The notes under the pieces are model-generated. The model was not told where the DNA came from. It ran no database searches and was given only the letters and a program-made list of their open reading frames with translations. A program made the translations under genes and the position numbers. Of a DNA stretch of 64,000 bases, positions 49,911 to 58,582 are shown piece after piece (the stretch's first letter is position 1; each line of letters begins with the position of its first letter). Where the stretch lies: contig CANMTR010000009.1 in the NCBI GenBank assembly GCA_947500825.1, positions 80,478-144,477 on the forward strand, written 5' to 3'. The stretch comes from an uncultured Paracoccaceae bacterium. Its GTDB lineage: Bacteria > Pseudomonadota > Alphaproteobacteria > Rhodobacterales > Rhodobacteraceae.

Positions 49911-51155
49911 GTGCCTGCTGACATCATCACTTTTCCCGGCGCTCATGTCGCCACCCCCCGCACCGAGACTCGGATCGAGAGCCCAGTTCGTGTTGCCGAC
50001 GCCAACACCGAGAGTGGCGCGGAACATCCGCCAGAGACCAAGTCAAAAGGGCGGTCAGACGGGCGGCGCAAGAAAGATGGGAAGTCTCGCAGCGTCGATC
50101 CGAACATTCAAGAGATCCCAGGCGAAAATGGCAGGAGCTCTTACCGGGTCCAGATCCGAAAGTCTATCGGCGGGGCAAACCTCAGCTTCACCAAGACTTT
50201 CTCCAAGCTCGCCATGGCGAGGAAATGGAAGAAGAGGAAGCTTGCAGAGATTGAGATTGATGGTGTTCAGGCGGTGTCGAGACGTGACGATACCGTCTCC
50301 GACGCAATTTCTGCCCGGTTGGCGACGCACAAGAGCTTGGGTCGCTCTGCGATACAACAACTGCGCTGGCTGCAAGAAAGCCAGTTCGGGAAGAGGAAGT
50401 TGAGCGAGTTGTCAGTGGATGTCTTGACCGACCTCGCGGACGACATGCTTGCCGAAGATCGGCAACCTCAGACGGTAGCCGGATATCTTACGATCTGCGT
50501 GAACACTTTGGATTGGGCCTCACGACGCGGCTATTCCGTTCCAATCGCGGCGTTGAAGCAGGCTATGGAACACATGTGGGAAGACGAAATACTTGCCCGA
50601 TCCGAAGAGCGAGATCGTCGGCCCACCATTAGCGAATTAGACAAGATTCTCGAATCTGTTTGTAGAAATAAGCGGCAGAAGATTCCGCTTGCGAAAATTA
50701 TCGTCTTCGCAGTTTTTAGTTGTCGACGTCTGGGAGAAATTTGCCGTCTCCGCTGGGAAGATCTGCGCGTCGAGCATAAGAAGATCCTTGTCCGCGACAT
50801 GAAACATCCCAGAAAGAAGAAGGGTAATGATGTCTGGTGCAGCCTGACTGATGAAGCGTTGGCAATTATTCTGTCGATGCCCAGGAAGGGAGAGTTCATC
50901 TTCCCTTTCAAGGTAGAATCCGTCGGAACGGCGTGGCGCCGTCATCGAGACCGGGTCGAGATTATAAATCTCCGATTCCACGATCTGCGACACGAGGGCA
51001 TCACCAGGCTTTTCGAAATGGGAAAACCCGCGGCTTTTGTCGCCAAGTATTCGGGTCACAAGAACGGCGGATGCCTGTTCCGCTATGAGCACGTTGAGGA
51101 GGAAGGGGATAAGTTTATGGGGTGGTCATGGATAACCCGAGTTGTGGGGCAATGA
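49911..51155 (+). CDS. Tyrosine-type site-specific integrase (candidate dusA-island integrase)
   Basis: Catalytic residues: CRRLGEICRLRWEDL (R), MKHPRKKKGN (K), FHDLRHEGITRLFEMG (H-R), YSGHKNGGCLFRYEHV (H, Y). GTG start preceded by AAGGAA. Confidence 0.9.
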   Translation: MPADIITFPGAHVATPRTETRIESPVRVADANTESGAEHPPETKSKGRSDGRRKKDGKSRSVDPNIQEIPGENGRSSYRVQIRKSIGGANLSFTKTFSKLAMARKWKKRKLAEIEIDGVQAVSRRDDTVSDAISARLATHKSLGRSAIQQLRWLQESQFGKRKLSELSVDVLTDLADDMLAEDRQPQTVAGYLTICVNTLDWASRRGYSVPIAALKQAMEHMWEDEILARSEERDRRPTISELDKILESVCRNKRQKIPLAKIIVFAVFSCRRLGEICRLRWEDLRVEHKKILVRDMKHPRKKKGNDVWCSLTDEALAIILSMPRKGEFIFPFKVESVGTAWRRHRDRVEIINLRFHDLRHEGITRLFEMGKPAAFVAKYSGHKNGGCLFRYEHVEEEGDKFMGWSWITRVVGQ

Positions 51156-51218
51156 AAAGGAAGGTAGGTGGGCAAGCCCCTTCCGCGAATGTTGCTCGCA
51201 GGCCTTCGCGCGACAAAG

Positions 51219-52271
51219 GGCATTGTTGCAGAAATCCGGCTTGAGGCGTGACTTCCCCTTACCCCGCTGACGTCATGCCACGCGTTCGATCTCGGCGGTG
51301 CCGAGGGCCGAGAAGCGGTTCATGAGGGTGATGCGGATGTGGATTTCGGCGGTCTGGCGGTCGGGGTCTCTCGCGGCGATGCGCTCGCCGAAAGCTTTCA
51401 GGCAGCGCATCTTCGCTTCGACCCGACTTCGGGCGTGATAGCCCGTCCAGCGTTTCCAGAAGGCCCGGCCATAGTATCGGGTGGCGCGCAGGGTTTCGTT
51501 CCGAACGCATGCTGCCGGGCAGTCCTCCTTCCACAGACGTCCGTTCCTGCGGATCGGGATGATCGGGACAGCATCACGCCCGATGATGGTCTTGTGGCAG
51601 CGGCGCGTGTCATAGGCGCCATCGGCGGTGACGGTGCCGATCTGCTCGCCTACCGGGATCTGGCTCAGCAAGTCTGGCAGCACGGGGCTGTCGCCGTCGC
51701 GGCTCGGAGTGAATTCCACGGCGCGGATGTCCGAAGTGGCCGGATCCATGGCCAGATGGACTTTGCGCCACTGCCGCCGGCCTTGCGCTCCATGCTTGCG
51801 GGCCTGCCATTCGCCGTCGCCGGGGAACTTAATGCCGGTGCTGTCCACGAGCAGGTTCAACGGCCCGTCAGCACGACGATAGGGGATCTGCACGGCCAGG
51901 TTTTTCTGCCTGCGGCACAGGGTGGAGAAGTCCGGCACGGGCCAGTCCAGCCCCGCTAACCGGCGCAGGCTGGCTACCATCCCGGCGGTCTGGCGCAACG
52001 GCAGCTTGAACAGAATTTTGATTGACAGGCAGAACTGGATAGCGGCATCGGAAAAGACCGGCGGGCGTCCCAGCCGCCCGTCACGCGGCGCATGCCAGGT
52101 CATATCCTTGTCCACCCAGATCAGCAGAGACCCCCGCTTGCGCAGCGACGCGTTGTAACTGGACCAGTTCGTCGTACGATAGCGGGCGGGAGGTGGCTTG
52201 CTCATGCAGCCCAAGTAACCGCATGGATTCGCGAAGTGAATCCGCTGGCATCAGAGATATGCAACAACGCC
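51219..52271 (-). mobile_element. IS5-family insertion sequence (IS903-group-like ends)
   Basis: Terminal inverted repeats GGCATTGTTGCA (51219-51230) and TGCAACAACGCC (52260-52271), one mismatch, flanking an intact IS5-type transposase. Confidence 0.85.
51273..52205 (-). CDS. IS5-family transposase
   Basis: LLVDSTGIKFPGDGEWQARKHG, RRQWRKVHLAMD, TADGAYDTRRCH, YHARSRVEAKMRCLKAFGERIAARD (DDE transposase). Confidence 0.92.
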   Translation of the reverse strand: MSKPPPARYRTTNWSSYNASLRKRGSLLIWVDKDMTWHAPRDGRLGRPPVFSDAAIQFCLSIKILFKLPLRQTAGMVASLRRLAGLDWPVPDFSTLCRRQKNLAVQIPYRRADGPLNLLVDSTGIKFPGDGEWQARKHGAQGRRQWRKVHLAMDPATSDIRAVEFTPSRDGDSPVLPDLLSQIPVGEQIGTVTADGAYDTRRCHKTIIGRDAVPIIPIRRNGRLWKEDCPAACVRNETLRATRYYGRAFWKRWTGYHARSRVEAKMRCLKAFGERIAARDPDRQTAEIHIRITLMNRFSALGTAEIERVA

Positions 52272-52482
52272 CCTCACGACGGAAATCTGGCACCGATTCC
52301 TCGATGCCTTCGTGGATGATGAAGACCTGGTCGCCTGCTTCAAGGATCAGTCACGGCCGTAACAACTGACCGGTTACGAACCCGGAGCGAACATTCGACG
52401 TGAGGCTCGGGCGGAAAAAGTCTTCAGGACCGAAGCTCAGCAACCACGAGAAGATAGCCCTTTATGGGGCAAGGAGCCCGTC

Positions 52483-52815
52483 ATGCGCCATTGGCGGGAT
52501 TTCATGGCCGGCCTTCAAGGCCATCCGATCATGCCGCTCTGCTCCGTCAGGCTCAACGAATCCGTCGAACGTAATGGAGACAGGGGCAAGCTTTTCCAGC
52601 TCGAGATCGCCGGCATGCCTGTTGGCGGAAGGAAGGGCGGGACGCACTACACGCCTCGCGGCCTCATCTCAAAGCTGAAGGTTCATCTGTCGCATCCTGA
52701 CGCGGCCGGGGCCAGGAATCCTGTTCTCTGGTCTGTCAGCCCGACCGATCTGGCGAAAGTGGACGTTATCCCGGCAGATACCGCGGAACAGGCTCTGCTC
52801 CTCTGGGCGGCCTGA
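52483..52815 (+). CDS. Hypothetical protein
   Basis: 110-aa ORF with an AAGGAG ribosome-binding site; no recognised domain. Confidence 0.4.
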   Translation: MRHWRDFMAGLQGHPIMPLCSVRLNESVERNGDRGKLFQLEIAGMPVGGRKGGTHYTPRGLISKLKVHLSHPDAAGARNPVLWSVSPTDLAKVDVIPADTAEQALLLWAA

Positions 52816-53163
52816 CAGGGCGAAAGCGTTCGAAGCCTTCTGTCTCCGCGGCGCGCGGAACGTGCCCTACAGTTGCGAGGATCGTGCCGAAGAGAACACT
52901 CCTCAATCGCGCCCGAGCGCTCCAGAAGTCCCGCTCCGGTACCGGCTCCAGAATGGGCAGGCTGAACCCGAGGGCTCTCGAAGCCCGATACTTCCGAAAA
53001 CGGGCATTCGGCTCCGGCGTCGAGGTATGTCGACAGCCAGGAAACACCCGGAGCGAGCCTCCATCCGAACTTCGTAGCACCCGACGCAAAACCTTGCGAA
53101 GCCCGTGGTTCGGCAGCGATTGACGCGCCCCGATCCGGGTGGCCAGCCCGCGGGATCTCCCCG

Positions 53164-53844
53164 CTATAGCGGAACCCCGACCGAGGCGCATTGACTTTCA
53201 AGGAGCGACCCCGAAGCCAGAAATTGCTCCAGAGACGAATCCCTCCCGGCCCATTCCGCGAGCTTCCGGCGGCACCTCTCCTTCATGTTGCTGACCCATT
53301 GCGCCTTTTCCGCCTCGAACCTGGCAAGGGCGTCCCGGTATACCGCGCGGCCGCATATCTTCTCGACGGCATCCTTGTCGTATCCGAACGACTTCCTGAC
53401 GCTGTTGATGTAGGGGCTTTCCAGGTCGCAGACCCTGTCGAGGTCGACCGCGGAGCAATCCTTGACCAGATCGGCCATCCTTTCGGATACCCGGGCTCCC
53501 TGGAGCGCATAGAAGCTTCCTACCAGGGGCGATATGTCCGCCTCGCAGTAGAGCGCAATCGAGCTCACGTCTCCGGCCCGAAACGCACGCGAAAATCCTA
53601 TCCTGTCAATAGAGTAGCTTCTCTTTGCCAGGGCCGCGATCGGATCGGCAGGAGTGACTGCCTTCAGGATACCCAGCGAGGTCTCGTTCTGTTTCTCCGT
53701 GCTCCCCACGAGATCGTCGACACCCGTGACGACCACGCCCGGCGGGCTAAGCGCCTTCTGCCCGTAATAGATCGTGGCTCCCACCCCAACCACCGCGGTG
53801 ACGACCCCGATGAACCTGAATACGGCATCGACCATCTCTTTCAT
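53164..53844 (-). CDS. Hypothetical protein with N-terminal TM anchor
   Basis: MKEMVDAVFRFIGVVTAVVGVGATIYYGQKAL TM segment followed by a soluble, Cys-containing domain; GGAG upstream of the ATG. Confidence 0.6.
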   Translation of the reverse strand: MKEMVDAVFRFIGVVTAVVGVGATIYYGQKALSPPGVVVTGVDDLVGSTEKQNETSLGILKAVTPADPIAALAKRSYSIDRIGFSRAFRAGDVSSIALYCEADISPLVGSFYALQGARVSERMADLVKDCSAVDLDRVCDLESPYINSVRKSFGYDKDAVEKICGRAVYRDALARFEAEKAQWVSNMKERCRRKLAEWAGRDSSLEQFLASGSLLESQCASVGVPL

Positions 53845-54186
53845 GAAACTGCTCCGTCGTGAAATCATCTTGCAGGCTACCCACTGATAATTGCCGGGCC
53901 CATGGCCGGGATCAATACGTCTGTCCGCACTTCCCGCGCCTCGCTCCGGGCGGTTGGACTCCGAAGGATGGCGAGCAGGGCGCGGACGGTCGGGGTGCCC
54001 CCGCGGAATGGGGCGCGTCGACGTCGAGGAGATGGCCCCGGCGACGGGATCGACAGGATCAGGAAGCCCCTTCTCGAGAAGACCACCCCAAAGACATCGC
54101 GTCCGACCGTCGCGTGCTCCCCAACGGGGGAGCCCGCCATTCCGGAGAGGCTGGGTAGCATCCGCGCCCGATACCGGGTCGATACT

Positions 54187-54288
54187 ACCAGCGCGATCCC
54201 TGCTGCCCTTCATTGTCGAGGACCATGCGAACCGCCCGTTCGCGAACCTCGGGAGAAGCCTTGTTCGTCGTCTTGCCGATGATGGCTC
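54187..54288 (-). pseudogene. IS3-family transposase OrfA N-terminal remnant
   Basis: Minus-strand frame reads IIGKTTNKASPEVRERAVRMVLDNEGQQGSRW then a stop; the SPEVRERAVRMVL motif is typical of IS3-family OrfA. Confidence 0.6.
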
Positions 54289-54513
54289 CATCCTACTCAA
54301 GAGTTGGAGCCTCCGGCAGACCCCCGGGCGGTTCAGATCGCCTCACGGCGAAATCTTCGCCAATTGGTCCGTGGCCGACCAGAACCCCATCCGACCCGTC
54401 ATCACCGCGCCGTCGCCCTCAGACGAAGTGAGCCACGATCCGACGTCGACAGCGAAATTTCCGGAGATCTCCAGGTGAACCCAACTCCTGAGTATATTAG
54501 ACAGGAGGCTCAG

Positions 54514-54768
54514 ATGGACACCTTGGAACTACTACTGAAGCACTATGGCTTCCGGCCTTTTATACCTCTTGAGGAGGCCGGTAAACTTTGGGGACACACG
54601 GCAAAGACCATGAAGGAGAAAATAGACGCCGGCGATATTCGCTTGCCCTATTTTACTTCGGACGGAAAACAGAAATCCATCAAGCTTGTCCGAGTTGAAA
54701 CCATTGCTAAGATCTTGGATCAACGGGTGATCGATGCAGAGCGTGAGTTCGAAAAGCTTTGGAGCTGA
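54514..54768 (+). CDS. Pyocin activator PrtN-like small regulator
   Basis: 84 aa, MDTLELLLKHYGFRPFIPLEEAGKLWGHTAKTMKEKIDAGDIRLPYF; matches the PrtN family pattern (IPLE...KIxxGxIxLP). Strong RBS CAGGAGG. Confidence 0.6.
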   Translation: MDTLELLLKHYGFRPFIPLEEAGKLWGHTAKTMKEKIDAGDIRLPYFTSDGKQKSIKLVRVETIAKILDQRVIDAEREFEKLWS

Positions 54769-54826
54769 TTGCTGCCGGCACTGAATATCCACGGTCCTGC
54801 AATATCAATGAAACATTCCCTGTATG

Positions 54827-55372
54827 CTACCATGGAGAGCGTTGCGATCTCATCCATCCCTCCGCGAACTCGACCGCCTCCATGCCTGCGAGGCGGTTCA
54901 CCCTCGCCAGTTCCGCCGCGAGCCCGTCCTGTCGGGCCCGGCCCATCCTTTCTCCGGCTTCGGGCCAGAACGCCCGAACCCGGATGGTCCGACCGACACG
55001 CCGTGCGTCGAGCCGGCTGATCACCCTGTGCCCCTGCATCACGGGGAAGACGCAGTAGCCGTATCCCCGCTGCGCCTTGGGGACGAAGATCTCGATCCGG
55101 TAGCGGAACCCGAAAAGCCTTTCGGCCCGCGCCCGGTCGCGAAGCACGGGGTCGAACGGGCTCAGGAGCCGCACGCAGGACGATGGTTCGGGCAGCGATG
55201 CAGCGCGATAGAGCAGCGCATGCGCCATGACGCTGCGGCGGCGGGTTCCGTCGGCCAGCTCGACATCCACCTCGACGATCCGTCCCGCGGCCAGCGCCTC
55301 GGCGCACCACGCCTTCCCCTCCGAAGCTGGCCGGGCGACCGGCCAACTCCCTGCATTCCGGACCATGAGCAC
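54827..55372 (-). pseudogene. Truncated YcaQ/AlkX-type winged-helix DNA glycosylase, C-terminal part only
   Basis: VRLLSPFDPVLRDRARAERLFGFRYRIEIFVPKAQRGYGYCVFPVMQGHRVISRLDAR is the conserved C-terminal block of the roughly 400-aa YcaQ family; only about 180 aa present. Confidence 0.65.
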
Positions 55373-55393
55373 GTGAACCGGGAATGCTTTGGC

Positions 55394-55822
55394 TTACCGG
55401 CCCATGATGAGCCGCATGGCATCGAGCCGTGTGCGGCAAAGCGAGCGGAGCCGTGCGAGGCTCTCCAGCTGCTTCATCTGACGCTCGAGCATCCGGCCCC
55501 GCTCGGTCAGATCGCGGATTTCCGTCTCGTAGCCGACCGCGCCGTGTTCCGGATCGACGACACCCTCGAAGGAGGGGGTCCAACCGAGGGTTTCGCGGTG
55601 CAGCTCCCGCGCGAGGATCGAGCGGACGATCTCGACATCGGTGTCGTCCCGGCGCGACAATCCCCCATCGAGGACCAGGCCTTCCAGCGTGCGCCGGAGG
55701 GAGTTTCGCTCGAGGGCATCCGCCGCGACCTCCGAGCTGGGGAAGTCCCGGACGAAGTCCCGCGCCATTCCCATCACCCGCGCGCACAGTTCCTCCAGCG
55801 GCATTCCATAATTGCTCTGCAT
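55394..55822 (-). CDS. Hypothetical protein
   Basis: 142-aa ORF with CTGGAG RBS, co-oriented with neighbours. Confidence 0.55.
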   Translation of the reverse strand: MQSNYGMPLEELCARVMGMARDFVRDFPSSEVAADALERNSLRRTLEGLVLDGGLSRRDDTDVEIVRSILARELHRETLGWTPSFEGVVDPEHGAVGYETEIRDLTERGRMLERQMKQLESLARLRSLCRTRLDAMRLIMGR

Positions 55823-55893
55823 GTCTCACTCCAGAGATGAGGCGGCGGACTTGCCGCCTCTTCATGCTGCCGGCCCTCGCGGGCCGGACAGCG

Positions 55894-56316
55894 TCATGCA
55901 GCGATGTGATCGAGAAGTTCAGGCGGTGTGGCCTCAGCCTCCTGCGCCTCCGCGATCTCGCGGAGGAGGTCGCGCAGCCGATCCGCGGTCAGGCACAGCT
56001 CGTGCACACGCGGATCTTCGGGGCAGATCGCGCTGAAGAGGGCGGTCTCGACGGAGCCGGGATCCCCGACATTCTCGAGCATGTAGAGCCTGTGGAGCAC
56101 GATCAGGTCGAGCACGTCGGATCGAGACAGGCTGCCCGCCTCCCGAAGGCGCCCGATGAGGCGGAGGCATCGGCCTTCGGCCCGATCCCCGCCGAGGAGC
56201 CGGGCGCCGTTGGCGAGCGCGGCACCATGGTCCGCGAGGAACGACTGGACGGCGACGAAGCCGGCGCTTTCGGGGTGCCGGGGGGACCGGAAGGGTTTCA
56301 GGGGGCGAATGGACAT
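55894..56316 (-). CDS. Hypothetical small helical protein (paralogue A)
   Basis: AGGAGA 6 nt upstream of the ATG at 56316; similar in pattern to the 56613-56987 product. Confidence 0.6.
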   Translation of the reverse strand: MSIRPLKPFRSPRHPESAGFVAVQSFLADHGAALANGARLLGGDRAEGRCLRLIGRLREAGSLSRSDVLDLIVLHRLYMLENVGDPGSVETALFSAICPEDPRVHELCLTADRLRDLLREIAEAQEAEATPPELLDHIAA

Positions 56317-56612
56317 GGAAGTCTCCTGTGGTTGAGCCGACATTCGCGGCGGGGGTCAGACCGATTTCCTCCTTTCGTTCGGTCGGCAGTGGCGGCGGCG
56401 ATTCATCCCGGGTCTGCAGCAGTGAGGATCAATCTCTCTGACCCGCATGATCTCGCCCCGATCGGGCGGCGGCCGGTGCGCCCTCGTCGAAGGGGCGCAG
56501 CGGATCAACCGCCGTCGGGGGACCACCCAAGACACCAGTGAACTCGTTAGGAGGCCCGCTTTCCGGGCGCCCTGGGATTCGCGCCAGCGGGATGTTTTCC
56601 TCCGCAGGCTCG

Positions 56613-56987
56613 TCAAGTCATCGAGCCGATCGCCGCCTCCTCATTCCCCGTCCCGGTGTCCCCGGCGGTCGGCCCTCGCTGAGAGGGGGCGACAGCCGGG
56701 GACACCGAGCCGGCCACGGGTCCGGTTTCCCCCGGATCGTCGACTCTCTCGAGCGACAGCACGGCGAGGGTCTGGTCGAGCATGACTTCCGTTCGCGGCG
56801 TCGCGCGCCGAACCTGCGCAAGAAGTTCGACGCATCGATCGACGAGACGTGCGGACTCGTGACCTCCCAGGAAACGAGCTGCATTCCAGAAGCCTTCGTG
56901 ATGAGCCAGGACGAAGGACCAGACCGGATCGGCAGGAATTTCCTGAACGATGTTGGAAGAAAAGGCAGATTGCGGGTCGAGTTTCAT
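56613..56987 (-). CDS. Hypothetical small helical protein (paralogue B)
   Basis: ORF with GGAG RBS; shared core ARFLGG...LxxxRRA...VLD...LE.VDDPG with the 55894 gene. Confidence 0.55.
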   Translation of the reverse strand: MKLDPQSAFSSNIVQEIPADPVWSFVLAHHEGFWNAARFLGGHESARLVDRCVELLAQVRRATPRTEVMLDQTLAVLSLERVDDPGETGPVAGSVSPAVAPSQRGPTAGDTGTGNEEAAIGSMT

Positions 56988-57198
56988 GGAGAGCTCCGGA
57001 TGGGCGGATTCCGCGTCGTGCGCGGGTCAAACAGTCGTCGATCCGGGGGCCTGTACTTCCCTGACTTGGTTTCTGTTCTTCTCCCTCTCCGATCGGCCTC
57101 GACACCCGCGGCCTCACGGAGGCGGCTGCGAGCGATGAGGACCGATCCCATTTCTGCAAGATGGCTGAGCGCCATGCCGGCGATTGAACATGGCGACG

Positions 57199-58581
57199 CT
57201 ACGCCCGCGCGACGATGTTTTGTTTCTCGCGTCTGACAGTTGGGCTTTTCAAATGGGCTGCAATCACCGCCCGAGACTCTTGCCAGATTGCTTGTGCCGC
57301 CGCCCCGTCACAGTCGGCGCGATAGGCCTCGCCGGCTTTTCGGGTTCCATGTCCGAGATGCGTGGCGATGACATCCGCAGCCCGGGCAGGATCGTGACGG
57401 CGCATGTAGTCCGCCGCGAGGGTTCTCAGATCGTGAGACGGCACACCGATCGCGGCCCTCGTCAGCTCGGTGGGGAGGTTGCGATACGGCTCCCTGTCAT
57501 CGAGCGTCAGCCAATTCCGCCCGATGAGCTCCTGGTATCGAACGTGGATCAGTCGATCGGGGCGGCCATTGAGAATCCACTCATCCAGGATCTCGCAGAT
57601 CTCGGGCCAGATCGCGCCCGTTTCCGTTCCGGCTCCGGTCTTCTCCTGCTCCCATTCGGCGCGCCAGGTTCCGTCGACGTCACGGATGATCCTCTCCCCG
57701 AACCGCCACGACACGAGATCGCCCTTCCGCGGGGGCTTGTTGAGAATGACGGCGCAGACGACGGCCTGCTGCATGCAGCGCCGGCGGGCGGCACTGTGCG
57801 CCGGCAGGTCGTTGGCACGTGATCTGATTTCGGCAATCTTGTCGGCGACGTGCCCATAGCCTCCCCGCTCCATCAGTCCGGAGAGCCGTTCCTGCTTGTT
57901 CTTCTCAGCCAGCGCGACCTGGTCGCGCAAGTCGCGGGTGATGACTTGCATCGCGCTCAGACTCTCTTCCGCGACACCGCCTTTCGCGCCCAGGGCAATC
58001 AGCCCCTCGATGTAGTTGGCAGCCGTGACGGGCTTCACGCGGCGGGTCTCGTCGGGATGGAACAGGAACGCCTCCGACAACTCGCACGCCGCGACGAACC
58101 CATGCCTGTCCGACGCAAGCCCCTCAGAAACCATGGCGGCGCAACGGTTGACGCTTGCGACATAACGACTGCGGGTGCTGGACTTGATCCGTGCCGCATC
58201 GAGGTCCGGTTTCATCCGGCGCCATGACACGGGCCAAGTCGCTTCGACGGGGGGCTCCGCGACCGGGGCGATCCTCGTCACCGGCTGGCGTCGCCGCGCA
58301 TACCATTCGTCGCTGACGAGCCTGGCCGGTGCGGTGGATACGTGTGGCGCGTATACCGCGAGAGCACGGAGCAGGCACCGAAACGTCGATTCCGAGGCGG
58401 CCGCGGCGCGATAGTGCTCCGCCGCCGGCATGGTCATATTGCCCCTGCCTGCGCGAACGGCCGCCCAGAAGCGGCCCATGACCTGGGCCGCACCCGGCGC
58501 GAGATTGGCGGCGTCCTCGATCATCGCGCGGCGGACGGCGGCCGGTGCGTCTTTCAGGATCAAGGCAAGATCGCCTCTCAT
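57199..58581 (-). CDS. Tyrosine recombinase/integrase-like protein (460 aa)
   Basis: PPRKGDLVSWRFG (box I R), QEKTGAG (K), SHDLRTLAADYM (H-R), HLGHGTRKAGEAYRAD (H, Y). RBS AAGGAGG. Confidence 0.82.
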   Translation of the reverse strand: MRGDLALILKDAPAAVRRAMIEDAANLAPGAAQVMGRFWAAVRAGRGNMTMPAAEHYRAAAASESTFRCLLRALAVYAPHVSTAPARLVSDEWYARRRQPVTRIAPVAEPPVEATWPVSWRRMKPDLDAARIKSSTRSRYVASVNRCAAMVSEGLASDRHGFVAACELSEAFLFHPDETRRVKPVTAANYIEGLIALGAKGGVAEESLSAMQVITRDLRDQVALAEKNKQERLSGLMERGGYGHVADKIAEIRSRANDLPAHSAARRRCMQQAVVCAVILNKPPRKGDLVSWRFGERIIRDVDGTWRAEWEQEKTGAGTETGAIWPEICEILDEWILNGRPDRLIHVRYQELIGRNWLTLDDREPYRNLPTELTRAAIGVPSHDLRTLAADYMRRHDPARAADVIATHLGHGTRKAGEAYRADCDGAAAQAIWQESRAVIAAHLKSPTVRREKQNIVARA

Positions 58582-58582
58582 G

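Noticed and set aside
52884-53123. 79-aa plus-strand ORF
   Set aside because: Arg/Ser/Pro-rich translation, no RBS, no family pattern; likely decayed DNA.
56356-56616. 86-aa minus ORF between the two small paralogues
   Set aside because: It begins with a 4-nt overlap, but the composition is Arg-rich and frame-shadow-like with no SD; insufficient support.
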